Assembly (NCBI RefSeq): GCF_023715725.1 | Contig: NZ_JAMBOT010000006.1 | Location: 281,879-345,878, forward strand | Origin: Paenibacillus pasadenensis | Lineage (GTDB): Bacteria; Bacillota; Bacilli; Paenibacillales; Paenibacillaceae | Direction of reading: 5' to 3' | Length of the DNA stretch: 64,000 bases | Shown here: positions 1 through 8,405 of the stretch, piece after piece | Layout of the letters: every line of letters starts with the position of its first letter | Numbering within the stretch: the stretch's first letter is position 1 | Program-made: the position numbers and the translations under genes | The notes under the pieces: model-generated | Database searches by the model: none | What the model saw: the letters and a program-made list of their open reading frames with translations, nothing else | Told to the model about the DNA's origin: nothing

Positions 1-91
1 TGCTTAATCGGCTGACTTCACCCTTCGAACAGCAATGGAGGCGATATTTCGCATTACAAGGCCTGATGCGGCTGCAGATCGTTCCTGCTGC

Positions 92-1615
92 TTACAGCTT
101 ATAAATATCCGTATATTTATCCTTCAAATATTTGACGAGATAGGAAGAATCCAGCGGTTTGCCCGTAGCCCCAAGGATGATCTCCTTCGGCGTGAGCAGC
201 TTGCCGTGACGATGGACGTTTTGGGTAAGCCATTCACGGATTGAAGCAAGCTCCCCGCGCGCCACCAGCTCCCACATATTAGGCAGCTGACGCTCCATCG
301 TGTCCGCCATCTGGGCCGCGTACATATTGCCAAGCGAGTAAGACGGGAAGTAACCGAACAGCCCCGCGCTCCAATGGACGTCCTGCAGGACGCCGTCCGC
401 ATCGGTCGGAGGCGTGAGTCCAAGGTACTCGCGGTACTTCTCATTCCAGATCGCCGGCAGATCCGCCGCTTTTGCGCCGCCGTTGAAAATCATTTTTTCA
501 ATCTCATAACGGATAATGATGTGCAGGTTGTACGTCAGCTCGTCGGCCTCAATTCGGATAAGCGACGGCTGGACGGTGTTTTGCGAACGGTAAAATTGCT
601 CCGCCGACACTTTAAGCTGCTCCGGGAAACGGCTCTGAAGATCGCCGTAATAACGCTGCCAAAATGGACGGCTGCGGCCGATCGTATTTTCCCAGAAACG
701 CGATTGCGACTCGTGAATGCCCATGGATGTTCCGCGGCACAGCGAGGTTCCGGCCAGCTCCGGGGTAACATTCTGCTCGTACATCGCATGACCGGCCTCG
801 TGAATCGTGCCGAACAGCGCGCTCGTTACATCCTCCGGCAAATAACGGGTCGTAATCCGAACGTCCTGCAGGTTGATCGTCGTTTGAAACGGGTGCATGC
901 TCTCGTCAATCCGGCCCGCTTCAAAGTCGAAACCGAGCTGTTCCAGCATGTACCGGCTGAATTCCTTTTGTTTCTCTTTGTCAAAATGGCCCTGCAAAAA
1001 ATCGCGGTCAGGTTTGTTCGACGACTCGGCGATTGCCGACGCCAGCGGCACCAGCTCGCCCCTCAAAGAATTAAAGATGCCGTCAAGCTCCGCTACGGTC
1101 ATGCCAGGCTCGTAATCGTCGAGCAGCGTGTCGTATCGGGTTTCCTTCGGGCCCCACAGATCGATAAACTGGTTCGTATATCCGATAATCCGGTCCAGAT
1201 AACCCTGGAATGCAGCGTAGTCGTTGTTGGCGCGTGCTTCCTCCCATGCCGATTCGGACTGGGAAGCCAGCACGACGTATTCCTCATACAGCTTCGGCGG
1301 GATTTTGACGCTGCGGTCATACGTTTTACGCGTCTCGCTGACCAGCTTGCGGTCGATTTCGCTCAGACGACCCTCCGTTCCCGGTTCCTCCAGCTGCTCC
1401 AGCAGCTCTCCGGTGCGCGGGGACGTAGCCAGCAAAAATGCCTCCGACGCCAGCATGCCGATGACCTCGGAGCGCCCGTCCAGTCCTTTGCGCGGCGCGC
1501 CGGTGCGCATATCCCAGTTGAGCAGGCTCGCTGCCTCATTGTAACGGCAAATTTTGCGGTCCAGCTCCCGGAATTCCTGCAGCGCTTTCTCGTATGTAGA
1601 TGAGGTTTCCGCCAT
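92..1615 (-). CDS. M32 family metallocarboxypeptidase (Taq-type)
   Basis: Zinc carboxypeptidase that removes C-terminal residues from peptides, probably in the cytoplasm. The zinc motif HEAGH is at about residues 272-276, inside the context FGTIHEAGHAMYEQ typical of family M32. There is no signal peptide. The frame is open for 28 codons further upstream, but the ATG at 1615 gives 507 aa, the usual family length, and an AAAGG lies 12 bases before it. An ATG three codons earlier is the alternative. It stands alone, divergent from the YqkB-like gene. Family assignment is firm; the physiological peptide substrate cannot be read from sequence. Confidence 0.93.
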   Translation of the reverse strand: MAETSSTYEKALQEFRELDRKICRYNEAASLLNWDMRTGAPRKGLDGRSEVIGMLASEAFLLATSPRTGELLEQLEEPGTEGRLSEIDRKLVSETRKTYDRSVKIPPKLYEEYVVLASQSESAWEEARANNDYAAFQGYLDRIIGYTNQFIDLWGPKETRYDTLLDDYEPGMTVAELDGIFNSLRGELVPLASAIAESSNKPDRDFLQGHFDKEKQKEFSRYMLEQLGFDFEAGRIDESMHPFQTTINLQDVRITTRYLPEDVTSALFGTIHEAGHAMYEQNVTPELAGTSLCRGTSMGIHESQSRFWENTIGRSRPFWQRYYGDLQSRFPEQLKVSAEQFYRSQNTVQPSLIRIEADELTYNLHIIIRYEIEKMIFNGGAKAADLPAIWNEKYREYLGLTPPTDADGVLQDVHWSAGLFGYFPSYSLGNMYAAQMADTMERQLPNMWELVARGELASIREWLTQNVHRHGKLLTPKEIILGATGKPLDSSYLVKYLKDKYTDIYKL

Positions 1616-1742
1616 AAGCTTCATCATCCTTTCATCTATATCGGTTAGGTTTACTCTTGAATCATAACGGCGGATGCCAGTATAATCAACGTTAACCATC
1701 GGGAACAGCTTTCAACCTGCCCCGAAGAAGGAGGTATTCCGG

Positions 1743-2084
1743 ATGCGCATCAGCTTCAGCCGCGATGCGGCGGACAAGCTCCAGCCTTTTGTCGGAGACG
1801 GACAGGCCATGCTCAAGCTGGTCTACGACACGGAGGGCTGCGGCTGCGTCGTCAACGGCGTGTCGGCGCTGTATGTCGTTCATGAGCCGGCCCAAGGAGA
1901 TGTGATGGGCGAAGGCGATCCCTATCCCTTCCTGTACGAGGAGCGGTATGAGGTGTTTTTTGAGCCGGAGCTGCGTATCGCCTATAACAAGGACCGGAAC
2001 GCATTCTCGTTGGCGAGCGACAGCCAGATTTACCATCATGACATGCGGTTTTTTCCGCATGCGCCTTCATTTGAACGTAATTAG
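1743..2084 (+). CDS. YqkB-like HesB/IscA-related protein
   Basis: A 113-aa protein of the iron-sulfur cluster biosynthesis (HesB-like) fold resembling Bacillus YqkB. The segment LKLVYDTEGCGCVVNG at about residues 24-39 has the conserved GCGC pair, but the C-terminal CxC of true A-type Fe-S carriers is absent, so Fe-S carrier activity is uncertain. An AGGAGG-type site (GAAGGAGG) precedes the ATG at good spacing. It is followed after 22 bases by the carbonic anhydrase gene, so the two are probably co-transcribed. Confidence 0.82.
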   Translation: MRISFSRDAADKLQPFVGDGQAMLKLVYDTEGCGCVVNGVSALYVVHEPAQGDVMGEGDPYPFLYEERYEVFFEPELRIAYNKDRNAFSLASDSQIYHHDMRFFPHAPSFERN

Positions 2085-2106
2085 CTGAAGAAAGGTCGGG
2101 AGCAAG

Positions 2107-2700
2107 TTGAACAACAGCATACAGCAGATTTTGTCCTACAACGAGCAATTCGTCGAAGAGAAGCAGTACGAGCAATACTTAACAGATCGTTTTCCAGACA
2201 AAAAAATGGTCATTCTCACCTGCATGGACACCCGCTTGACCGAGCTGCTTCCGCGGGCAATGAATTTGCGTAACGGCGATGTGAAGGTGCTCAAAAACGC
2301 CGGCGCCATCGTTACCCAGCCGTTCGGCAACATTATGCGCAGTATTCTCGTCGCCATTTACGAGCTTCAGGCGGAGGAAGTGCTCATTATCGGCCACTAC
2401 AACTGCGGTATGACCGGCGTTGATCCTGAAGCGATTATTAGCAAAATGATCGCTCGCGGCGTGCCCAAAACGACGGTCCGCACGCTGCGGCATTCCGGGC
2501 TCGACTTCCGCCGCTGGCTGACCGGCTTTGACAACGTGCGCTCCAGCGTCGAGAAAAGCGTCGGCATCGTGCGCAATCATCCGTTGCTCCCGCCTTCTAC
2601 ACCGGTTCACGGCCTCATTATCGATCCGCAAACCGGCAAGCTTGATCTCGTTGCAGACGGTTATGATTTTTTGAAACAGCCGATTGCTGAAGAGCAATAA
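2107..2700 (+). CDS. Beta-class carbonic anhydrase, YtiB type
   Basis: Interconverts CO2 and bicarbonate. The zinc-ligand segments CMDTR (residues 35-39) and HYNCGM (near residue 97) are both present, with the PFGNIMRSI stretch between them, matching the short Bacillus YtiB type of about 190 aa. The start codon appears to be TTG, with a GAAAGG site about 11 bases upstream and no in-frame ATG nearby. A strong terminator follows directly, so the YqkB-like gene and this gene form a two-gene unit. Confidence 0.9.
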   Translation: MNNSIQQILSYNEQFVEEKQYEQYLTDRFPDKKMVILTCMDTRLTELLPRAMNLRNGDVKVLKNAGAIVTQPFGNIMRSILVAIYELQAEEVLIIGHYNCGMTGVDPEAIISKMIARGVPKTTVRTLRHSGLDFRRWLTGFDNVRSSVEKSVGIVRNHPLLPPSTPVHGLIIDPQTGKLDLVADGYDFLKQPIAEEQ

Positions 2701-2702
2701 TG

Positions 2703-2740
2703 AAAAGGACGAGGCAGGAATTTCTGCCTCGTCCTTTTTT
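2703..2740 (+). terminator. Intrinsic terminator after carbonic anhydrase gene
   Basis: Arms AAAGGACGAGGCAG and CTGCCTCGTCCTTT pair perfectly around a six-base loop and end in a run of six T. It directly follows the stop codon. Confidence 0.93.
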
Positions 2741-2799
2741 CGTTTTGCGGCCGCTGCTGCAGAACAACGTGCAACCCTGCGGATCCCGAGTTCTAACTT

Positions 2800-2917
2800 A
2801 ACTGAGACGCTTTATTTGACTATTTTCTATTTTACGGACAATAAGGCGTCTCAGTTGCGTTAACGCTCCAATTAGGTGTTTTTATTCAAAATAAGCGCGC
2901 TCAGTTGCGTTAGCGCT
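2800..2917. repeat. Intergenic repeat element with direct and inverted copies
   Basis: Two 27-bp near-identical direct copies lie at 2841-2867 and 2891-2917, exactly 50 bp apart; both contain CTCAGTTGCGTTA followed by ACGCT or GCGCT. A third, inverted copy of the first half is at 2800-2816 (AACTGAGACGC against GCGTCTCAGTT). No reading frame with a ribosome site crosses it. It looks like a small palindromic intergenic repeat; function is unknown. Confidence 0.7.
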
Positions 2918-3006
2918 GACGGACAGTGAGACTAGGCAAGTAAAATATGCTAGACGCTCGCTTAATGATTTAGCCGAATACGCTAGAAAGAGTTCCAAGT
3001 AGACGT

Positions 3007-3043
3007 AAAAAAAGGAACGCTTGTAGTCGAGCGTTCCTTTTTA
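3007..3043 (-). terminator. Terminator of the DUF309 gene
   Basis: Arms AAAGGAACGCT and AGCGTTCCTTT with an eight-base loop. On the minus strand the hairpin ends in seven T just after the stop of the DUF309 gene. It could also work weakly in the other direction. Confidence 0.88.
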
Positions 3044-3058
3044 ACGAGAGACACTGCT

Positions 3059-3592
3059 TCACTTTGAATTGCGCCGCTTCTCCAGCGACTCCTTCCGCGC
3101 CAATATGACCTCGCTGCGATCACGCACCAGATGGCGATTCACCACTGAATTGTCCAATGGAGCCAGCTCGCACCAGCCCGCACCGATCGCGCCGCATTGC
3201 TCCTGAGCCGCTTGAAGCAGCTCCGGATCGCGAATTGGCAGCGTCCAGCTGGCATAGGCCAACCGATCCCCCGCCTCCAGCCTGCACGCTGCCTCGTCAA
3301 GCGCTCTCAGCAGCTCAGACGCATCCAGACCGGCAAGAGAGAGATCAGCCGCAGTCAGCCGCTGCCAGGCCGAACGCAGCATTTTGCGCGCGCCTTCAAA
3401 ATTGCCGCGGCGCAGGTGATACTGGCCAACCGCGATTTGAATCAGACCATGCCATAAACCGGCGGCGGGATCTTCCGGATGCTCCTTCCAATATTCTTCC
3501 AGAAGCTCGTGGCATTCAAAATAATCGCGTGTTCCATGAAATTCGGCGAGAAAGCGGACATAAGCTTCGGGATAAGCGTGTGTCGTTAACAT
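3059..3592 (-). CDS. DUF309 family protein (YpuF-like)
   Basis: A 177-aa cytoplasmic, largely helical protein. The family hallmark RDYFECHELLEEYWK is at about residues 22-36, followed by GLIQIAVGQYHLRRGNFEGA, the usual helical core with a conserved His. The C-terminal half is more variable and charged. AGAGGAAAT precedes the ATG. It is monocistronic with its own terminator. The biochemical role of DUF309 proteins is not known to me. Confidence 0.85.
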   Translation of the reverse strand: MLTTHAYPEAYVRFLAEFHGTRDYFECHELLEEYWKEHPEDPAAGLWHGLIQIAVGQYHLRRGNFEGARKMLRSAWQRLTAADLSLAGLDASELLRALDEAACRLEAGDRLAYASWTLPIRDPELLQAAQEQCGAIGAGWCELAPLDNSVVNRHLVRDRSEVILARKESLEKRRNSK

Positions 3593-3753
3593 CGGATTTC
3601 CTCTTTTCGCTATAAAAAGCCGGCATGCCGGACATAATGGTGATGGAAAAAAAATTAAAAAATTAATGAAACCTGCCTACCATATTAGACGTATAGGCAT
3701 AAGAACGCAATGCGTTTATTCATATTCCACCTACGGAGGGGACATTGTAACCA

Positions 3754-4161
3754 ATGAAAAAAGGATTTATCCTCATGCTTGCCTTCACGATCATGCTTGC
3801 CTTCACAGGGATCGGCACTGCGGACGCCAAGCGGGGCGGAATGAAATCTCCGCGCCAGAGCTACACCGATACAAAAAAATCCGATAACGTTCAGCGCAGC
3901 GACGCAACGAAAAATAACGGCGCAACGAATACGGCTAAAAAACCAAGCTTTGGCAGCAGCATGATGAAAGGCCTGATGATCGGCGGTCTCGCCGGCCTGA
4001 TGTTCGGCAGCCTGTTCGGCGGCATGGGCTTCATGGGCGAGATTCTCGGCCTGATGATCAACCTTCTGGCGATTTTTGCCCTGATCCTGCTCGTTCGCGC
4101 GCTCTTCGTTTATATCCGCAGCAAGCGCAAGCCTGAGCCGGACCACCGGAGACCTTACTAA
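3754..4161 (+). CDS. Glycine-rich membrane protein with signal peptide
   Basis: A 135-aa protein with an N-terminal signal sequence (about residues 1-24, cut expected near ADA), a basic/polar linker with Ser, Asn and Lys, then a Gly/Met-rich hydrophobic stretch (about 68-90) and a second transmembrane segment (about 93-115) ending in a basic tail. The layout resembles the N-terminal part of Tim44-like bacterial membrane proteins, but the Tim44 domain itself is absent. A GGAGGGG lies about 12 bases before the ATG. It is followed within 3 bases by the DUF2653 gene. Confidence 0.72.
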   Translation: MKKGFILMLAFTIMLAFTGIGTADAKRGGMKSPRQSYTDTKKSDNVQRSDATKNNGATNTAKKPSFGSSMMKGLMIGGLAGLMFGSLFGGMGFMGEILGLMINLLAIFALILLVRALFVYIRSKRKPEPDHRRPY

Positions 4162-4163
4162 TC

Positions 4164-4445
4164 GTGATGCGGCTGTCGATGGATGAAATCATCAATGCCG
4201 TATGTTTAAGCGAAGCTTCCCGCCGCGGCATCCAGCCTTCACAGGTTGAGGTGCAGCTGAGCTGGGAGGAAGAATACGGCTTTACTGCGGAAGTATGGAT
4301 CGGCGAACGCTCTCACTATGTCGTGGAAGCCAACCTGAAGGAAGCCATTGAGCAGTACGTTTACAAGGAATACGGCCGCAGGATCTTTCGTTCTCAGATT
4401 ACGCTGGATGCGGACGAAGAGTTCTGGGCTGACATTCATGATTAA
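4164..4445 (+). CDS. DUF2653 family protein (YxcD-like)
   Basis: A 93-aa soluble protein matching the small YxcD/DUF2653 family through MDEIINAVCLSEASRRGI and YGFTAEVWIGERSHYVVEANLKEAI-like stretches; the family is conserved in Bacilli but has no assigned function. The frame opens with GTG at 4164 immediately followed by ATG at 4167; either could start translation. It sits 2 bases after the preceding stop, so translation is probably coupled to the membrane protein gene. Confidence 0.82.
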   Translation: MMRLSMDEIINAVCLSEASRRGIQPSQVEVQLSWEEEYGFTAEVWIGERSHYVVEANLKEAIEQYVYKEYGRRIFRSQITLDADEEFWADIHD

Positions 4446-4452
4446 TTCAAAC

Positions 4453-4482
4453 AAGCCGGGCGCTGAATGCGCCCGGCTTTTT
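4453..4482 (+). terminator. Terminator after the DUF2653 gene
   Basis: Arms AAGCCGGGCGC and GCGCCCGGCTT with a five-base loop and five T. It lies between convergent genes and may also help end the ketosynthase operon. Confidence 0.92.
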
Positions 4483-4499
4483 CATTTGCCCCAACCCAA

Positions 4500-5732
4500 C
4501 TATCTCCGGCGGAAGGCCAGCGTTGCATTGATGCCGCCGAAGCCATAGGAGTTGGATAGCGCCGCATCCAGCCTCATGTTTCGGCCGAAGCCCGTCACAA
4601 GATCCAGCTCCGCTTCATTGTCAGGGTCCTGCAAATTAATCGTTGGCGGCAGCCAGCCGCGCGACAGCGACAGCGCCGTGATCGCCGCCTCAATCGCTCC
4701 CGATGCGCCTAGCGGATGGCCGTACAACCCCTTTGTGCCGCTGACGGCGACGGGCCGGCTGCCAAAAACGCTGCGGATGACGCGAGATTCCGTTACATCG
4801 TTAAGCGGAGTAGAAGAGCCGTGCGCATTCACATATCCAATGTCCTCCTGCAGCATATCGGCATCGTGCAGAGCAAGTCTCATCGCCCGCTGCGCCTGCG
4901 TGCCGCAGGGCAACGGCGCGCTCATATGATGCGCGTCGTTGCTGACGCCGAAGCCGCTCAGCTCGGCAAGAATGGTTGCGCCGCGCGCTCTTGCATGTCC
5001 CTCCTCCTCGATGACGAGCACAGCCGCACCCTCGCCCATGACAAAACCGTCGCGGCTGCGGTCGAACGGCCGGCTCGCGGAATCAGGCTGCTCGTTGCGG
5101 GTCGACATCGCTCTCAGCATGTCAAACGCGCCGAATGAAAGCGGAGAAAGCGGCGCTTCCGAACCGCCTGCCAGTATTGTATCCGCCTCTCCGCGGCGGA
5201 TTGCCTGCAGCGCGCGGCCTATCGCTACCGCTCCCGAGGCGCAGCTCATCGAATTCGTTTCGTTCGGTCCGGTAAAGCCGAACTCCATCGCCATATTACA
5301 GGAGGATGCGCCGCCAAAAACCGAGAAGCCAAGCGTCGGAGAAACGTTCCGGTAACCGCCGCTCATGAACTGGCCGCACTGTTCTTCCGCATAAGCGATG
5401 CCTCCAAGAGCGCTTCCCATAAATACCCCCGTCCGGTCGCTCTCCAATTGCGACGGATCGAGGCCGGCATGCTCCAGCGCCAGACGGCCGGAAGCTATGG
5501 CCAGCTGTGAATAGCGGTCCGTGCGATGCGCTCGCTTCCGGTCCATATACTGCTGAGGCTCGAAGTCGCGGATTTGGGCAGCGATCCGGCTTTTCAGCCC
5601 GGAAGGCACAAACCTGTCAATCGGCCCAACCGCACTTTCGCCTCGCCGCAGCCCTTCCCATAACCCTTCCGCACCTGTTCCGACAGGCGTAACGCAGCCA
5701 ATGCCGGTAATAACGGCTTTACGTTCTTTCAT
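4500..5732 (-). CDS. Beta-ketoacyl synthase (FabF/KAS II-like), pathway-type
   Basis: A 410-aa condensing enzyme performing decarboxylative Claisen condensation. The catalytic Cys lies in SMSCASGA, the first His in VNAHGSSTPLND, and the Lys and second His in GTKGLYGHPLGASGA, so the Cys-His-His set is intact. The start at 5732 follows AAGGAGGAGTGCAAC and overlaps the stop of the SRPBCC gene by 4 bases. It is the last gene of a four-gene minus-strand unit with cyclase-like, FAD-oxidoreductase and methyltransferase genes. No acyl carrier protein, malonyltransferase or ketoreductase is next to it. That favours a secondary-metabolite role over housekeeping FabF, though a FabF paralogue cannot be excluded. 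Confidence 0.88.
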   Translation of the reverse strand: MKERKAVITGIGCVTPVGTGAEGLWEGLRRGESAVGPIDRFVPSGLKSRIAAQIRDFEPQQYMDRKRAHRTDRYSQLAIASGRLALEHAGLDPSQLESDRTGVFMGSALGGIAYAEEQCGQFMSGGYRNVSPTLGFSVFGGASSCNMAMEFGFTGPNETNSMSCASGAVAIGRALQAIRRGEADTILAGGSEAPLSPLSFGAFDMLRAMSTRNEQPDSASRPFDRSRDGFVMGEGAAVLVIEEEGHARARGATILAELSGFGVSNDAHHMSAPLPCGTQAQRAMRLALHDADMLQEDIGYVNAHGSSTPLNDVTESRVIRSVFGSRPVAVSGTKGLYGHPLGASGAIEAAITALSLSRGWLPPTINLQDPDNEAELDLVTGFGRNMRLDAALSNSYGFGGINATLAFRRR

Positions 5733-6193
5733 GTTGCACTCCTCCTTGAGCCAAGCTCTGCCGCCGTTTTCAGACCTAGCAGCGTCCGTTCGGCAATGGC
5801 ATGCACAAAAGCCGGACCGATGATGCGGCTCGCCGCCAAACGTCCAACGGCAGGGCGTTTCCATTCATGGACAATGGAAGCTTTACTGCCCTCTCCGTGC
5901 GGCTCCACCTTCCATTCCACATCCATTCCGGCCGTAATCCCCTCGATATGCCGGTATAGGATTCGGCGATTATGCGGCTCGGATGACATTTCGCTCACCC
6001 ACCAGACCGGCCAGCGAAACGCCCCAAACGGACGGCAGGCGCGCATTTCGACTATGCCCCGGCTCGCTTCTCCCTTGCGAAAGTAAACCTGGCTATAGTG
6101 GTTTAAATGCTGCGGCCAGCGCTCCACCTCGGCTGCGTACCGGTACACCTCATCCGGCGGTGAATCGATATAAGCTTCATTGTACGTAAACAT
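5729..6193 (-). CDS. SRPBCC / polyketide cyclase-like protein
   Basis: A 154-aa protein of the START-like (Bet v 1) fold. The opening YIDSPPDEVYRYAAEVERWPQHLNHY and the later GMDVEWKVEP region follow the pattern of polyketide cyclase/aromatase and coenzyme Q-binding relatives. The fold makes a hydrophobic cavity that can hold a polyketide chain or lipid. The start at 6193 has GAAGGGA upstream. It begins 21 bases after the FAD enzyme gene and overlaps the ketosynthase start by 4 bases. Cyclase function is inferred from context. Confidence 0.8.
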   Translation of the reverse strand: MFTYNEAYIDSPPDEVYRYAAEVERWPQHLNHYSQVYFRKGEASRGIVEMRACRPFGAFRWPVWWVSEMSSEPHNRRILYRHIEGITAGMDVEWKVEPHGEGSKASIVHEWKRPAVGRLAASRIIGPAFVHAIAERTLLGLKTAAELGSRRSAT

Positions 6194-6214
6194 GCTCTAG
6201 TCCCTTCTCTCCTT

Positions 6215-7411
6215 TTAAATAGTCCGGACTCGGCAGTCGCCGACGAGGGCTGCCAGCCGCTGAGCGCTCCCGGTAAGCTTCAGTCCGCGCAGCGCCGTCC
6301 GAAAAAGAGCCGGCCTAGCAGCTCCGTATTCAATCCACCGCTGCAGCATTGAGCCGGCGGCAAATTCCTTGCGCAGCTGCTCCGAATAGCCTTGCAGCGC
6401 TGGCGGACCTTCTACAGCTGCCAGCAGCAGCCGCTGCGCCGCCAGCTCCGCTCCGCGCAGCGCACGATAGATGCCCTGTCCCGTTAAGGGATCGTAATAA
6501 CCGGCCGCATCGCCAACAAGCAGCACGCGTCCCGAATGCGCCTGCCTTACCGGAAAATCAAACGGACCGCAGGCCAGCACCTCGCTCTCCAGCATGGCAT
6601 CAGCGGCCCGCTCTCCAAGCTTGGGCGATTGCAGCAGCGAGCGGAGCAGCGCTTCAGGACGTCGGCGCAGGCTTGGCGCAATTCGCGCCGCCTCGGCTGA
6701 AGAGAGCGCCAGCGTTGCGTTAGCCGCTCCTCCCTGGAGCGGTGCAATGCCTATGACGCTGCCGCGCTCCAAATGCAGCTCTACGAGCACATTTAAACCG
6801 TGCAAGCCGCTAATGCGAGCGGTTAACGCCAGCTTGCGCAGCGGGCCAGGCGCAGCTTGCAGACCGGCCGAACGGGCGACGGCAGAGCGCAGCCCGTCCG
6901 CTCCAGCCACATATTTTGCCAGCAGCTTCGCCTGCACGCCTTCCCGGACTGCCGCTGCCTCACAGCCGTCGGCATGCTCACGCACCGACAAGATGCGGCA
7001 ATCCGCAAGCAGCTCCGCTCCGGCAGCAAGGGCTCCCTGCAGCAGCCATTCGTCCAACACCTCTCTCCTGCAGGCCCATCCAGACCAGCCGTTTGGATAA
7101 CGGGCCTCAAGCGCCACTCCTCCGCTATGCAGCACCCAGCCTTCCAGCGGCTGCGTCTGCTCTCTCAGAAAAGCTCCCAGCCGCTGATCAGCCGGACTTC
7201 GTCCGTCACTCCCGTCAGATCTGCTATCCGGTTTAGCGCCAGCCAGACGGATTACAGCCGCCGCCGCTCCCGGATTAAGCGATTCGCCGCAAGGCTTGCG
7301 CCTCGGAGGACGTCCCGCATCTGCAATGGCAACGTGAAGGCCGGCCCGTGCCAGCCGCCATGCCAGCGCACTGCCTGCCGGACCGGCTCCGCAGACGAGC
7401 ACATCAAACAT
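6215..7411 (-). CDS. FAD-dependent oxidoreductase (geranylgeranyl-reductase/monooxygenase-like)
   Basis: A 398-aa flavoprotein. The N-terminal dinucleotide motif GAGPAGS is at residues 8-14, a RKPCGESL segment follows at about 38-45, and the second FAD motif LLVGDAAGYYDPLTGQGIYRAL sits near residue 300. This pattern belongs to the group including geranylgeranyl reductases and aromatic hydroxylases. It overlaps the methyltransferase gene by 8 bases, showing tight coupling. In context it probably oxidises or reduces the product of the ketosynthase; the substrate is unknown. Confidence 0.85.
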   Translation of the reverse strand: MFDVLVCGAGPAGSALAWRLARAGLHVAIADAGRPPRRKPCGESLNPGAAAAVIRLAGAKPDSRSDGSDGRSPADQRLGAFLREQTQPLEGWVLHSGGVALEARYPNGWSGWACRREVLDEWLLQGALAAGAELLADCRILSVREHADGCEAAAVREGVQAKLLAKYVAGADGLRSAVARSAGLQAAPGPLRKLALTARISGLHGLNVLVELHLERGSVIGIAPLQGGAANATLALSSAEAARIAPSLRRRPEALLRSLLQSPKLGERAADAMLESEVLACGPFDFPVRQAHSGRVLLVGDAAGYYDPLTGQGIYRALRGAELAAQRLLLAAVEGPPALQGYSEQLRKEFAAGSMLQRWIEYGAARPALFRTALRGLKLTGSAQRLAALVGDCRVRTI

Positions 7412-8105
7412 CGCTGACCAGTGCGATCCGATACGGGAAATGCCGCCGCACCTGTCCTTTCAAGCCGGCTTGCTCTAACAGCGCCCGCGCCTCATCCGCC
7501 GTGTAGGAGCGGCGGACCGAAAGCGGACCGTCATGCCGGGTTACCGGACTGCGCCATACGGTCATTGCCAGCAGCTTGGCAAAACTGTATGAGGCCCGGC
7601 TGCGCTCCAAATCCGTTACAACCCAGCCATAACGCGTCACGCGCTGCATTTCAGCCAGCATGGCAACTGCATCCTCGTCGCTCATATGATGCAGAGCCAA
7701 ATTGCTGAAGGCCACGTCAAAGCTGCCATCCTCAAACGGTAGCTTTCGCCCATCACCAACCTGAATGGTTATCGCTTCATGCTTCTCCGTCCGCCTGCGC
7801 GCCAGATCGGCAATCGATGGGCTGATGTCCAAGCCCGTAATACGGACTTTCCAGCCCTTGCCGGAAGCCCAGCGATGCACTTCAATCGGCTGATCCGCCA
7901 TCCCGGTGGCAACATCCAATACGGTAATCGTGTCCGCCCGCCCGGATGCCGCTCGGCTTAACAGCCTCTTCAAATGATGCAGCAGGGGCGGATTGCCGCC
8001 TAAATAACGGTTGACCGCCCACACTTCCCGCAAGCTGTGTTCGAGCTCGGAAGGCGTTGCGGCTCCTTCCTCATCCAGCCACTCTTTTTCATGATGGCGT
8101 TTCAT
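7404..8105 (-). CDS. Class I SAM-dependent methyltransferase
   Basis: A 233-aa Rossmann-fold methyltransferase. Motif I is VLDVATGMADQPIEV, motif II acidic loop GLDIS, and FSNLALHHMSDEDA corresponds to motif IV/post-IV of small-molecule methyltransferases. The open frame extends 19 codons upstream, but the ATG at 8105 follows a near-perfect AAGGAGG and is preferred. It is the first gene of the ketosynthase unit. Target atom and substrate cannot be determined. Confidence 0.87.
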   Translation of the reverse strand: MKRHHEKEWLDEEGAATPSELEHSLREVWAVNRYLGGNPPLLHHLKRLLSRAASGRADTITVLDVATGMADQPIEVHRWASGKGWKVRITGLDISPSIADLARRRTEKHEAITIQVGDGRKLPFEDGSFDVAFSNLALHHMSDEDAVAMLAEMQRVTRYGWVVTDLERSRASYSFAKLLAMTVWRSPVTRHDGPLSVRRSYTADEARALLEQAGLKGQVRRHFPYRIALVSDV

Positions 8106-8405
8106 AGCATTCCTCCTTCCGCCTGCTCTGATCGTAGTATGAACGTTCATTTCCACGATCATCCATAATCGGTAAGATTCATCTGCATGGCGGAAGGTTA
8201 ATTTTCAAAAGGAGCAATTGGCAGGACGAGCTTTTACCGCAGCAGAATCTATTTTTCCGGCGCGGATCGCTGTCCAATCATTCCCACATAACCAAAACTG
8301 TTGCGAAGCGTCTAACTAAGGCGGAGAACTGCGCTATTACCGACTACATAATTGGAACTGCTCGAAACGTTAATAGGACAACAAGATCATAGGAGGAATA
8401 AACGA
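8106..8405. other. Divergent intergenic region before methyltransferase and GH18 genes
   Basis: About 300 bases between divergent starts. It must hold the promoters for both units, but no convincing -35/-10 pair was found. In particular no type III polyketide synthase or acyl carrier protein gene is present here. Confidence 0.6.

Noticed and set aside
374..1603. A 409-codon plus-strand frame opposite the M32 peptidase
   Set aside because: Antisense shadow; the M32 zinc motif and length on the other strand are decisive.
4500..5864. The longer ketosynthase start at 5864
   Set aside because: The first 44 codons overlap the SRPBCC gene and are unlike any ketosynthase; ATG 5732 has a strong ribosome site.
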